From an uncultured Pelagibacteraceae bacterium (GTDB lineage Bacteria > Pseudomonadota > Alphaproteobacteria > Pelagibacterales > Pelagibacteraceae), in NCBI GenBank assembly GCA_902590465.1, contig CACIWX010000004.1, positions 1-43,846 of the forward strand: 43,846 nucleotides of DNA, read 5' to 3'. How positions within the stretch are numbered: the stretch's first letter is position 1; every line of letters begins with the position of its first letter. Positions 1 to 8,300 of this stretch are shown here, piece by piece. The translations under genes were made by a program, and so were the position numbers. Below the pieces are notes generated by a model. It was not told the origin of the DNA, did not search any database, and was given only the letters and a program-made list of their open reading frames with translations.

Positions 1-641
1 GGACTATTATTATTTAATCCATTTATTCTACAATTTAGTAGAGAGTCATCATGATTAATTGATTTTGAAGTTGATAAAATACAGTCATGTCTATTTCTCA
101 ATAAATGAACTATATTTCTTGATCTTTCATTTGTTATCCATTTATCTTTTTTATTAATAGTTAAATAATCTCTGGATACAGCGATTTTAGCAGTTACAAA
201 TGGAATAGATAATTTTTTATTAATAAAATAACTTCGGTAAAACTTTTTATATTTTTTTGTGTGAATTAACTTGGTTTTTATACCATTTTTTGTCAAAAAT
301 TTTTTTGCTTTTTTAAAAGTTCTAATATCTGGATCCTCAAATGCATAAAAAACATTTTTTATTTTTTTCTTTTTAATAATATTTATGCATGGTGGAGTTT
401 TACCATAATGCGTGCAAGGTTCTAGAGTTGTATACAAAGACGCTCCTGCGCAGTCTTTTAAATTATTTAATGCGTTGAATTCTGAGTGTGGTCTTCCTTT
501 ATAGGAAGTAACAGCGGATGATATAATTGCATCATTTTTAACTACTATTGTTCCTACGGAAGGATTTAATTTTGTTTTACCCAGGTTTCTCTCCGCTAAA
601 TGAAAAGCTAGGTCTAAATAATAGTTATGATTTTTTGTCAT
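1..641 (-). CDS. ribD: Bifunctional riboflavin biosynthesis protein RibD (partial, C-terminus beyond the left edge)
   Basis: Riboflavin pathway enzyme combining a pyrimidine deaminase and a reductase in the cytosol. About 213 codons are visible and the frame stays open to the window edge. The deaminase zinc site is intact: His52 and Glu54 in an HSE motif (the usual form is HAE), with Cys76 and Cys85 in a [11 protein letters not shown] motif. From roughly residue 145 the reductase domain begins (AVSRDYLTI). The ATG at 641 overlaps the 3' end of nrdR by 17 bp, so the two are probably translationally coupled. The nrdR-ribD order is common in proteobacteria. The downstream part cannot be judged from here. 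Confidence 0.93.
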   Translation of the reverse strand, partial: MTKNHNYYLDLAFHLAERNLGKTKLNPSVGTIVVKNDAIISSAVTSYKGRPHSEFNALNNLKDCAGASLYTTLEPCTHYGKTPPCINIIKKKKIKNVFYAFEDPDIRTFKKAKKFLTKNGIKTKLIHTKKYKKFYRSYFINKKLSIPFVTAKIAVSRDYLTINKKDKWITNERSRNIVHLLRNRHDCILSTSKSINHDDSLLNCRINGLNNNS

Positions 642-1086
642 CTAAACTGCCTACAAATTGTTCAAAATCCTTTGCTTCTTTAAAATTTTTGTAAACAGAA
701 GCAAAACGAACATATGCAACCTTATCTAATGATGACAAACCATCCATGATAAATTTTCCAATTGTTGGAGTAGGAATTTCACTTTCTCCTAAACCCTCTA
801 AGTTTCTTACTATTTTTGATATAAATTTTTCAATGGTTTCGGAGTCAATTGGTCTTTTTCTAGTAGCTATTCTTATTGATTTAGATATTTTATCTCTATC
901 GAATGGTTCTCTTTTTCCATTACCCTTAATTACTGTTAATTCTTGAAATTGGACACGTTCAAAAGTAGTAAATCTCTCTTTTCTATCACATCCGCACAAT
1001 CTTCGTCTTCTAATAGCAGTTCCGTCTTCTGTTGGTCTAGAGTCAACAACAGATGTATCTTTTTCTCTACAAAAAGGACAAAGCAT
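625..1086 (-). CDS. nrdR: Transcriptional repressor NrdR
   Basis: ATP/dATP-sensing repressor of ribonucleotide reductase genes; 153 aa, the usual size. It has an N-terminal zinc ribbon (residues 1-45) and then an ATP-cone domain (about 49-139). The first Cys pair is normal (CPFC, Cys3 and Cys6). The second is odd: after the Arg run 26-29 the protein reads [10 protein letters not shown], giving Cys31-x-Cys33 and one extra residue before RFTTFE, where relatives have Cys-x2-Cys. The rest matches the family well. It lies 7 bp downstream of glyA and overlaps ribD, so it is probably in one operon with both. NrdR boxes, its normal targets, are not apparent nearby. Confidence 0.95.
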   Translation of the reverse strand: MLCPFCREKDTSVVDSRPTEDGTAIRRRRLCGCDRKERFTTFERVQFQELTVIKGNGKREPFDRDKISKSIRIATRKRPIDSETIEKFISKIVRNLEGLGESEIPTPTIGKFIMDGLSSLDKVAYVRFASVYKNFKEAKDFEQFVGSLDDKKS

Positions 1087-1093
1087 AAATTAA

Positions 1094-2392
1094 TTAATTT
1101 CCATATATAGGGAAAGCTGCACAAAGGTCAATGATCTCTTTTTTAACCTCATTTTCTATTTTTGAATTATCGGTTTTATTCTCACTTAAACCTTTAACTA
1201 CTTTATAAATTAAATCTGCAACTAACTTAAATTCATCTTCTTTAAAACCTCTTGTGGTACAGGCTGGTGTACCTAATCTTATTCCAGAAGTAATAAATGG
1301 ACTTTCTGTATCAAATGGAATTCCGTTTTTGTTGCATGTTATATTGGCTCTACCTAATGAAGCTTGTGCGTCCTTACCAGTAACTTTAAATGATCTTAGG
1401 TCAAGGAGCATTAGATGTGTATCTGTACCGCCAGAAAAAATTTTAAAGCCCTTTTCAGATAACCTTTCTGATAAAACTTTTGCGTTTCTAATTACATTTT
1501 TTGTATATAATTTAAATTCATCCGACAAAGCCTCTCTGAAACAAACTGCTTTCGCTGCAATCACATGCATTAATGGCCCACCCTGTAAGCCAGGGAAAAT
1601 TGCACTATTAAATTTTTTAGATAACTCTTCATTATTAGTTAAAATAATTCCACCTCTTGGTCCTCTTAAAACTTTATGAGTTGTAGAAGTCACAACATCA
1701 GCATATTTAGTAGGGTTGGGATAAGCTCCTCCAGCTACTAACCCAGATAAATGCGCCATATCAACTAAAAGATATGCTCCAACTTTATCACATATCTCCC
1801 TAAATTTTTTAAAATCAATTATTCTCGAGTAAGCACTACCTCCTGCAATAATAAGTTTAGGTTGATTTTCTATTGCAAGTTTTTCAACGGCATTATAATC
1901 AATTAATCCTGTTTTCTTATCCACTTCATAATGAAGCGCATTAAACCATTTACCAGATTGAGCTGGTTTTGCCCCATGAGTCAAGTGTCCACCAGAATTT
2001 AAACTCATCGCTAAAGTAGTATCACCTGGTTTTAAAAGAGCCAAATAAACAGCACCATTAGCTTGAGCACCAGAATGAGGTTGTACATTTGCAAATTTAC
2101 AATCAAAAAGTTTTTTTGCTCGATCGATAGCTAAATTTTCAGAAACATCTACGTGTTCACATCCGCCATAATATCTTTTTGAAGGGTAACCCTCAGCATA
2201 CTTATTTGTTAAAACTGAACCTTGCGCCTCTAAAACTGCCTTAGATACAATATTTTCTGATGCAATTAATTCAATATGGTTTTGCTGTCTTGTGAACTCA
2301 TCTCTAATAGAATTATAAAGTTCTTTATCTGCATCTTGCAATTTCAACTTGAAGAAGCTGTTTAAATATTTATCTAATTTAATTACCGACAT
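1094..2392 (-). CDS. glyA: Serine hydroxymethyltransferase
   Basis: PLP enzyme interconverting serine and glycine and charging tetrahydrofolate with a one-carbon unit. It is 432 aa, full length. The PLP lysine is Lys240 in the [14 protein letters not shown] motif, and the N-terminal [11 protein letters not shown] motif (about 40-50) is typical. The start codon overlaps the rpiB stop (TAATG), indicating coupled translation. Glycine/serine metabolism is important in SAR11, where glycine riboswitches control some genes; none is visible here because there is no leader. No anomalies seen. Confidence 0.98.
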   Translation of the reverse strand: MSVIKLDKYLNSFFKLKLQDADKELYNSIRDEFTRQQNHIELIASENIVSKAVLEAQGSVLTNKYAEGYPSKRYYGGCEHVDVSENLAIDRAKKLFDCKFANVQPHSGAQANGAVYLALLKPGDTTLAMSLNSGGHLTHGAKPAQSGKWFNALHYEVDKKTGLIDYNAVEKLAIENQPKLIIAGGSAYSRIIDFKKFREICDKVGAYLLVDMAHLSGLVAGGAYPNPTKYADVVTSTTHKVLRGPRGGIILTNNEELSKKFNSAIFPGLQGGPLMHVIAAKAVCFREALSDEFKLYTKNVIRNAKVLSERLSEKGFKIFSGGTDTHLMLLDLRSFKVTGKDAQASLGRANITCNKNGIPFDTESPFITSGIRLGTPACTTRGFKEDEFKLVADLIYKVVKGLSENKTDNSKIENEVKKEIIDLCAAFPIYGN

Positions 2393-2829
2393 TATATTTT
2401 TTTAACTCTTCTTAAGTGTCTACCGCCTTCAAATTTAGTTTTTAAAAATAAATCTACTAATTTCAACGATAAACTTTTTTTTGTTAATCTTGCACCTAAA
2501 GCAATTATATTAGCATTATTGTGTTGTCTAGACAATCTAGTAGACTTTGAATTATAGCAAACAGCTGCTCTTATATCTTTGATTTTATTAGCACTTATCG
2601 CCATCCCTGTACCAGATCCGCACACTAGGATCCCTATATCGCTTTTTTTAGCTTTGACTCGTTTAGCTAGTTTCTTAGCATAGTCAGGATAATCTACTGA
2701 TTTATTATTGTATGGCCCTAAATCAAAAATTGATAAGTGTTTATTAACAAGATAATCTTTAATTATTTCTTTTAAATTGTAGCCAGCATGGTCTGAAGCA
2801 ATACAAACTTTTTTAAATAAAAAACTCAA
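2392..2829 (-). CDS. rpiB: Ribose-5-phosphate isomerase B (RpiB/LacAB family)
   Basis: Interconverts ribose-5-phosphate and ribulose-5-phosphate in the pentose phosphate pathway. The family signature begins with [15 protein letters not shown], and [13 protein letters not shown] carries the conserved active-site Cys region. An upstream ATG at 2892 would give a 166-aa protein with a 21-residue hydrophobic extension inside the preceding gene. I prefer the TTG at 2829, directly after that gene's stop, which gives 145 aa, the normal family size. The start is therefore inferred. Its stop overlaps the glyA start. Confidence 0.9.
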   Translation of the reverse strand: MSFLFKKVCIASDHAGYNLKEIIKDYLVNKHLSIFDLGPYNNKSVDYPDYAKKLAKRVKAKKSDIGILVCGSGTGMAISANKIKDIRAAVCYNSKSTRLSRQHNNANIIALGARLTKKSLSLKLVDLFLKTKFEGGRHLRRVKKI

Positions 2830-2830
2830 T

Positions 2831-3472
2831 TTAATTAAATTTATAATCCAATACACAAGCAACAAGATGAATTCTATTCTCTTCACCTCCATTAAATGCG
2901 TTATGATACTTAGTATTATTTGTTATCCAAACAGATCCATCGGCTGGCATATGCTTGGCAACATTATCTATGACCATTAAACAGCCTGGATTTGTGATTA
3001 TAGGTATATGTAATCTTGGTTCAGGATCTCTATGCCAACTTAATGTTGATCTAGGTTCTTTTAATAAAATTCTTACTCTACCTAACTTATACTTAGATGA
3101 CAAAACATCAAATACCTCTTTGAAATATGTATTTTCATAGTCAGGTATAAATTCTGAATAGGCAGACTCATCTATACTAATATCTCTCACGACTTCTTTT
3201 CCTGATTTGTCAGGCTTAGTCCAATATACTCCTCTTGCTTTGTGACCTTTAACCGACTCTGGATCTCCAGGTATTCTCGTCAAACAAATAGCACCAAAAT
3301 GTGAAATTCCACCTCCATCATCAAATTTTTTTGTTTGTACAATTTGTTTGTAAGCTTCTTGAAGTTTAGTAATATCAAATTTTATACTTTGCTTTTGAAA
3401 GTCAGAAAAATTTAAAATTTGTTGATCTTTTTTTAAATCTAGATTCACTATGTTTCTTGTGTCAGTTGTCAT
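2831..3472 (-). CDS. Aspartyl/asparaginyl beta-hydroxylase-like Fe(II)/2-oxoglutarate oxygenase, substrate unknown
   Basis: A 213-aa cytosolic protein with no signal peptide. The second half carries a double-stranded beta-helix iron site: His147 and Asp149 in SWHRDPEPRLHIP, distal His190 in KYHNAFN, and Arg200 in ENRIHLV as the likely 2-oxoglutarate anchor. This matches the aspartyl/asparaginyl beta-hydroxylase family in motif order and spacing. The N-terminal 60 residues are unlike anything I recognise. The gene heads the run leading to rpiB, glyA, nrdR and ribD and is divergent from hemB. The substrate, protein or small molecule, cannot be told from sequence. Fold call is fairly sure; function is not. 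Confidence 0.75.
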   Translation of the reverse strand: MTTDTRNIVNLDLKKDQQILNFSDFQKQSIKFDITKLQEAYKQIVQTKKFDDGGGISHFGAICLTRIPGDPESVKGHKARGVYWTKPDKSGKEVVRDISIDESAYSEFIPDYENTYFKEVFDVLSSKYKLGRVRILLKEPRSTLSWHRDPEPRLHIPIITNPGCLMVIDNVAKHMPADGSVWITNNTKYHNAFNGGEENRIHLVACVLDYKFN

Positions 3473-3509
3473 CTAATATTGTTATTTATACCGTTGTAAT
3501 ATATATTTG

Positions 3510-3515
3510 TATAAT
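3510..3515 (+). promoter_or_regulatory. Possible hemB -10 element
   Basis: A perfect TATAAT lies 30 bp before the hemB ATG in the 73-bp divergent gap. No good -35 stands 16-18 bp upstream, and such hexamers arise easily in A+T-rich DNA, so this is tentative. Confidence 0.25.
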
Positions 3516-3545
3516 ACATTTGTCGCATAATACATTAAATAAAGC

Positions 3546-4538
3546 ATGATTACCGGAAAATATCCTAGTTTAAGACTTCGTAGAACAAGAAAATACAACT
3601 GGTCTAGGAGACTGGTTCAAGAAAACAACTTATCTTGTAATGATTTAATATATCCGATCTTTCTCATAGACGGAAAAAATAAAAAACAACCCATAAAATC
3701 AATGCCAGGTGTTCATAGATATTCTATTGATCGTCTAGGGATAATTATAAATAACGTTATCAAACACAAAATACCAATGGTTGCACTATTTCCATCAACA
3801 CCTAATAGTAAGAAAGACAAGTTTGGACTAGAAGCATTAAATGAAAATAATTTAGTTTGTAGAGCTATAAGATTTATAAAAAAAAGATTTAAAAATAATA
3901 TTGGAATAATGTCGGATGTAGCATTAGATCCTTATACTACTCATGGGCATGATGGGTTACTCAAAAAAAATTATGTAGCTAACGATGAAACTATTGATAT
4001 TTTAATTAAACAATCTCTACTACAAGCACAAATGGGTTGTGATGTAATAGCACCATCGGACATGATGGACGGACGAATAGGAAAAATCAGAAAATCTTTA
4101 GATAAAAATAAATTTCATGATGTTCAAATTCTTTCTTATGCTGTTAAATATGCTTCTAATTTCTATGGACCATTTAGAGATGCTGTTGGGTCAAAAAAAT
4201 CTTTAAAAAGTGATAAAAAAAATTATCAAATGGATTTCTCAAATAAAAATGAGTCATTAAGAGAAGTTGCTTTAGATATTAAAGAAGGCGCTGATATGGT
4301 TATGGTTAAGCCTGGTTTACCCTATTTAGACATCATTCAAAGAATTAAAGAAAATTTTAAAATACCAGTTTTAGCATATCAAGTTTCTGGTGAATATAGC
4401 TTAATTAAAAATGGAATTAATAACAAATTGATTAATGAGGATGCAATAATTGAAAGTCTAATGTCTTTTAAAAGAGCTGGTGCTTCAGCGATTGTTTCTT
4501 ATTTTGCTCTAGAAATTTCAAAAAAAATAAAATCTTAA
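3546..4538 (+). CDS. hemB: Delta-aminolevulinic acid dehydratase (porphobilinogen synthase)
   Basis: Condenses two 5-aminolevulinate molecules to porphobilinogen in heme synthesis. It is 330 aa, full length. The Schiff-base lysines are Lys201 (ILSYAVKYASNFYGPFRDA) and Lys255 (MVMVKPGLPYLD). The metal-site segment reads DVALDPYTTHGHDG (about 124-137) and lacks the Cys triad of zinc enzymes, as is usual in Alphaproteobacteria, suggesting a Mg-type enzyme. It stands alone between divergent and convergent neighbours. Its TAA shares a TTAA tetranucleotide with the recO stop on the opposite strand. Confidence 0.97.
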   Translation: MITGKYPSLRLRRTRKYNWSRRLVQENNLSCNDLIYPIFLIDGKNKKQPIKSMPGVHRYSIDRLGIIINNVIKHKIPMVALFPSTPNSKKDKFGLEALNENNLVCRAIRFIKKRFKNNIGIMSDVALDPYTTHGHDGLLKKNYVANDETIDILIKQSLLQAQMGCDVIAPSDMMDGRIGKIRKSLDKNKFHDVQILSYAVKYASNFYGPFRDAVGSKKSLKSDKKNYQMDFSNKNESLREVALDIKEGADMVMVKPGLPYLDIIQRIKENFKIPVLAYQVSGEYSLIKNGINNKLINEDAIIESLMSFKRAGASAIVSYFALEISKKIKS

Positions 4539-5215
4539 TTAAAATAATTTTCAAGTATTACGCGAGATTTAGGAAATATCAAATTATTTGGTATAAAAAA
4601 TTTATTTAGCATTACCTGCCTGGTAAAATAAAGTGATTTCCGAATAAGTAAATTTTTAAAATCTGTAGGTATTTTCTTTTGTATCAGATAATTTGGGATT
4701 TCGTAAATGTATCCATCTATTTTAATTTTAAGAAAATCTTTTTCACTACTAATCTTTTTTGAATGTTCGATTAGATTAGTGTCATAGCCTAAATCTTTAA
4801 TAAGATTAATCTCAAAAAATATGTATAAAAAAATCCAATTATCAAGATTTATAGAGTTAATTAATTTTTCAAATGTATCATAAATCTTTTTATTGGGTTG
4901 AGAGTCAGGTAATAAGACATTTAATAATGAACAAATAGAAATCAACGCAGAAGTTCTTTCTTTATCATTAAAATATAAAGGTGAAACAGGTTTAATAAGC
5001 TCTGTTTTAAAATATCCTATTCTATTATCACTTTTTGAAGTATGAGATACAAATAATTTATTACAAATCTGTAAGTAATTTCTTATCTTCCTTGAAGTAC
5101 CACCATAAACTATGCCATCTAGTTTTCCTTTTTTTTGAGTAAAAATATTTATTATATTAGCATTTTCTCTAAATTTTCTTTTAGATAATAAATAACACTC
5201 GTCTTCCCAGATCAT
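4535..5215 (-). CDS. recO: DNA repair protein RecO
   Basis: RecFOR-pathway mediator that loads RecA on SSB-coated single-stranded DNA; 226 aa, the usual size. The N-terminal OB-fold region starts with WEDECYLLSKRKFRENANI, and a conserved VYGGTSRKIR loop follows near residue 36. It is Lys/Asn-rich and divergent but in the expected place. The start overlaps the rnc stop (ATGA), so it is the last gene of a fully overlapping ten-gene run. Alphaproteobacteria usually carry era between rnc and recO; there is no room for it here. Confidence 0.85.
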   Translation of the reverse strand: MIWEDECYLLSKRKFRENANIINIFTQKKGKLDGIVYGGTSRKIRNYLQICNKLFVSHTSKSDNRIGYFKTELIKPVSPLYFNDKERTSALISICSLLNVLLPDSQPNKKIYDTFEKLINSINLDNWIFLYIFFEINLIKDLGYDTNLIEHSKKISSEKDFLKIKIDGYIYEIPNYLIQKKIPTDFKNLLIRKSLYFTRQVMLNKFFIPNNLIFPKSRVILENYFN

Positions 5216-5877
5216 ATATTTAAAATTTTTAAAAGTTTAGCAGCAGCGTTTTGTTGTGCATTTTTCTTTGATGAACCTATGCCAACAATTTTTTTTGAAT
5301 TAGGAATTTGTACTTCTGTTTTAAACAACGGTCTATGTTGTGGACCAGTTTTTTTAAAAAAGATATATTTTGGTAATTCTTTAAATTTTTTTAAACTAAA
5401 CTCCTGAAGTTTAGTTTTTGGGTCAATTAAAGTTACAGTGGATTTAATTAAGAATTCCTCCCAAAAATTTAAAATAAATTTCTCAACACATTTTAGACCT
5501 CCATCTAAATAAATTGCACCAACGATTGCTTCTAAACAATCACTGCTTATTTTATCAGCTGATCTCTCAAGTTTTTTGTGTGAAGCACCTAATAAAATAA
5601 ATTTTTTTAGATTTATTTTTTTAGCAATAAGTAAACATGTTTTTTTATTTACCAAATTAGCAAATTTTTTATCAATAATTCCCTCTTTCTCATCAGGAAA
5701 TTTATTTAAGAGCTTTTCAGATATAATAAGACCTAAAACTCTATCACCTAAAAACTCTAACTTTTCATTATTTGTGTTATTATCTAAACTTTTATGAGTC
5801 AATGCTTTTTCTAATAAAGAAGTTTTTTTAAAATTATATTTTATAATTTTTTCTAGCTCTTTAATTTTTTTATCCAT
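5212..5877 (-). CDS. rnc: Ribonuclease III
   Basis: Double-strand-specific endoribonuclease that processes rRNA precursors and other structured RNAs; 221 aa. The catalytic signature EKLEFLGDRVLGL supplies Glu41 and Asp45. The second acidic pair is Asp113 and Glu116 in SSDCLEAIVGA. A C-terminal double-stranded-RNA-binding domain (about 150-220) ends in SSKKNAQQNAAAKLL. The start overlaps the lepB stop and the end overlaps the recO start, so translation is probably coupled through all three. Confidence 0.97.
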   Translation of the reverse strand: MDKKIKELEKIIKYNFKKTSLLEKALTHKSLDNNTNNEKLEFLGDRVLGLIISEKLLNKFPDEKEGIIDKKFANLVNKKTCLLIAKKINLKKFILLGASHKKLERSADKISSDCLEAIVGAIYLDGGLKCVEKFILNFWEEFLIKSTVTLIDPKTKLQEFSLKKFKELPKYIFFKKTGPQHRPLFKTEVQIPNSKKIVGIGSSKKNAQQNAAAKLLKILNI

Positions 5878-6617
5878 TACAAACCTTTAAACAATCTTTC
5901 GATTCTAAATGATTTATTTATATTCCAAAATTTTAACAAACTACTTTTATTTGTATCATTAGAAAAGAATATTAATTTAGCCTCACCTACTAAATTCAAA
6001 TTATTAACATATCCGACGCTGTCAAGATATCTACTATCTTTTGAACAATCTCGATTATCACCAAGTAAGAAATAGTGATTTTCAGGAACCTTAAAAATTT
6101 TAGAATTTTGTAACGAACCTTTTTTTTTATAAACAGCTAAATGTTTGAATCCATTAGGTAAAGTTTCTATATAAGTATTAGTTTCTAAAAAAAAATTTCC
6201 ACATCTTATAATTATTTTATTTTCAATTTGCTTTCGCAAAATTTTTTTATTATTGATAAATATTTCCCCTTCAATAAATTGAATTTTATCGCCAGGTAAC
6301 CCAATTAATCTTTTAATATAGTCTGTTCTATTGTCTGCAGGCGTTTTAAAAACTACTAAATCACCTCTTTTAGGTTTTTTTGAGTAAAAACGTTTATTAG
6401 TAATATTCGGGCTAAATGGAAATGAGTGTTTACTATAACCATAAGTATATTTTGAAACAAATATACGATCTCCTACTAATAAGGTTGGTTCCATAGATGA
6501 TGAAGGTATATAAAAAGGTTGAAACAGAAGTGATCTGATCAATATTGCTATTATTAGAGCTCCAATTAATGTTTTTACATTTTCATAAATTGATTGAATA
6601 ATTTTTTTTGTATTCAT
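5877..6617 (-). CDS. lepB: Signal peptidase I
   Basis: Membrane serine protease that removes signal peptides from exported proteins; 246 aa. A single N-terminal membrane segment (about 15-34) precedes the catalytic Ser41 in PSSSMEPTLLVGD. The general-base Lys102 lies in DYIKRLIGLPGD, and the GDNRDCSKDSR box is near residue 196. Overlapping junctions with acpS (upstream) and rnc (downstream) place it in the dapA-to-recO run. lepB-rnc adjacency is the classic proteobacterial order. Confidence 0.96.
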   Translation of the reverse strand: MNTKKIIQSIYENVKTLIGALIIAILIRSLLFQPFYIPSSSMEPTLLVGDRIFVSKYTYGYSKHSFPFSPNITNKRFYSKKPKRGDLVVFKTPADNRTDYIKRLIGLPGDKIQFIEGEIFINNKKILRKQIENKIIIRCGNFFLETNTYIETLPNGFKHLAVYKKKGSLQNSKIFKVPENHYFLLGDNRDCSKDSRYLDSVGYVNNLNLVGEAKLIFFSNDTNKSSLLKFWNINKSFRIERLFKGL

Positions 6618-6997
6618 AATGATATTGTAACAAAGGCAACTGCATATTTATCTTCATCAGAAAGAGAAAGATAAATCTTATATTTTTTTTTTTTAAATTT
6701 TTTCATTAGAATTTTTTTAGTTATTCCAATTATGCTGATGTAAGGTTTACCCGATTTTTTATTTAAAATAACAATCTCATTAAAATTAATACCATTAGAT
6801 ATTCCTGTACCTAGAGCTTTTGAAAACGCTTCTTTTGCTGAAAATCTTTTTGCATAACAATTAATACTATTTTTGATTTTTTTACATTTAAGAATTTCCT
6901 TTTCATTATAAATACGACTAATAAAATTTTTATTTTTCAAAGATTTTTTAATTCTTTCAATGCTTACTATGTCGGTACCAATTCCAAAAATATTCAT
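6614..6997 (-). CDS. acpS: Holo-[acyl-carrier-protein] synthase
   Basis: Transfers 4'-phosphopantetheine from CoA to acyl carrier protein. It is 127 aa, normal for the family. Asp9 in FGIGTDIVSIERI and Glu56 in KRFSAKEAFSKALGTGI are the expected magnesium-binding residues. The middle and C-terminal parts are very lysine-rich. It starts with an ATGA-type overlap with pdxJ and ends overlapping lepB. The pdxJ-acpS-lepB order is widespread in Proteobacteria, supporting the call. Confidence 0.95.
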   Translation of the reverse strand: MNIFGIGTDIVSIERIKKSLKNKNFISRIYNEKEILKCKKIKNSINCYAKRFSAKEAFSKALGTGISNGINFNEIVILNKKSGKPYISIIGITKKILMKKFKKKKYKIYLSLSDEDKYAVAFVTISL

Positions 6998-7719
6998 GAT
7001 TTTAAAATTTTCTTAAATTTTTTAATAGTTAAAGGCATTCCATCAAATATTGACTCGCCGACTAAAAAATGACCTATATTAAACTCTTGAATACCTTTAA
7101 TCTTAGATAATATTTTGGCCGAAGAGTATGTCAATCCGTGACCTGCGTGAACTTCTAAACCAAAATAATTTCCTTTATGAACAACTTTTTGAATTTTATT
7201 TAGCTCGTTTTTATAATTCTTCTTCTTATTAATTAAATTACAAAGCTTTCCAGTGTGTATTTCTACACAATCTACATCAAGCTTTTTTGCTTTTTCTATG
7301 TCTTTTAAACTTGGTTCTATAAATAAACTTATACGCGATTTGTTTTTTTTTAATTTTTTAATTAATTTCTTTAAAAAATTTGTATTATAATCTAAATTGA
7401 GTCCTCCCTCGGTTGTAATTTCTTTTCTTTTTTCTGGCACTATACAAATGAACGGAGGTTTGCTCCTTGAAGCAATTTTCAACATTTCCTGTGTAGCTGC
7501 TATTTCAAGATTAAGGGGAATCTTTAATTTCTTAATAATTTTTTTTAAATCAAATTCATTAATATGTCTTCTATCTTCTCTTAAATGTATAGTTACTGAG
7601 TCTGCACCATTCTTCTCAGCTAATATTGCTGCCCTTAAAGGACTTGGATAAGTTTCTCCTCTAGCGTTTCTAACAGTTGCAACATGATCTATATTTACAC
7701 CCAGCCTAATTCTTTTCAT
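6994..7719 (-). CDS. pdxJ: Pyridoxine 5'-phosphate synthase
   Basis: Last step of the DXP-dependent vitamin B6 route: condenses 3-amino-2-oxopropyl phosphate with deoxyxylulose phosphate to pyridoxine 5'-phosphate. It is 241 aa, a TIM barrel. The N-terminal signature NIDHVATVRNARG (about 9-21), TIHLREDRRHI (about 43-53) and VHAGHGLTY are characteristic. It begins at the pyrE stop (shared TAATG) and overlaps acpS. The product, once oxidised, serves PLP enzymes such as GlyA in this window. Confidence 0.97.
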   Translation of the reverse strand: MKRIRLGVNIDHVATVRNARGETYPSPLRAAILAEKNGADSVTIHLREDRRHINEFDLKKIIKKLKIPLNLEIAATQEMLKIASRSKPPFICIVPEKRKEITTEGGLNLDYNTNFLKKLIKKLKKNKSRISLFIEPSLKDIEKAKKLDVDCVEIHTGKLCNLINKKKNYKNELNKIQKVVHKGNYFGLEVHAGHGLTYSSAKILSKIKGIQEFNIGHFLVGESIFDGMPLTIKKFKKILKS

Positions 7720-8300
7720 TAAAGGTTTCTGCTTCCAGGTTTAACCGCTTCTATCGATAGTAATTCTTTTGGTAAATTATCTTTGCTATAGGTTGGGATA
7801 TTTAATTCTACTTGAGAAATAATTTTTCCTTCAATTTCAGATTTGCCATTTGATCTATCTATGATACACCCATATCCGACTATATCGGCATTATTTGAAG
7901 TTACTAATTTTGAACATTCTATACTGGACTTACCTGTAGTAATAACATCTTCTACAATTAAAACTTTGTCACCTTTTTTTATTCTAAAATCTCTTCTTAG
8001 TTTAAATTCACCTTCTACTCTCTCAGAAAATATAGTCTGTTTATTTAAAATTTTTCCTAATTCATAACCAACGATAATTCCACCCATTGCAGGAGATAAT
8101 ATTAAATCAAAATCATTCAATTCATTTTTGATTTTGCTCGCTAGAGAGTTGCAAATTTTTACTGCATGACTAGGTTTGCTCATTAATTGCGCACATTGAA
8201 TATACTTTGAGCTATGCAAACCTGAAGAAAGTATAAAGTGACCTTCAATTAAAGCGTTAGTTTCTTTTAAAATTTTCAAAGATTCTTTTAATGAAAGCAT
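7719..8300 (-). CDS. pyrE: Orotate phosphoribosyltransferase
   Basis: Joins orotate and PRPP to make OMP in pyrimidine synthesis; 193 aa. The PRPP-binding loop is VLIVEDVITTGKS (113-125), with the GHFILSSGLHSSKYIQCA substrate loop near residues 20-37. The start lies 44 bp inside the end of rsh. The next internal Met is residue 40, within the conserved core, so the overlap seems genuine. The ATCase gene and its dihydroorotase-like partner lie far away at 26.7-28.9 kb. Confidence 0.96.
   Translation of the reverse strand: MLSLKESLKILKETNALIEGHFILSSGLHSSKYIQCAQLMSKPSHAVKICNSLASKIKNELNDFDLILSPAMGGIIVGYELGKILNKQTIFSERVEGEFKLRRDFRIKKGDKVLIVEDVITTGKSSIECSKLVTSNNADIVGYGCIIDRSNGKSEIEGKIISQVELNIPTYSKDNLPKELLSIEAVKPGSRNL

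Noticed and set aside
936-1124. Small open frame overlapping nrdR and glyA on the same strand
   Set aside because: It is out of frame with both genes and has no conserved features.
1254-1679. A 141-codon open frame antisense to glyA
   Set aside because: It is opposite the conserved core of glyA and shows no family signature.
2830-2892. rpiB with a hydrophobic 21-residue extension from an ATG at 2892
   Set aside because: It would overlap the hydroxylase gene by 62 bp and exceeds the family length; the TTG at 2829 fits both the length and the upstream stop.
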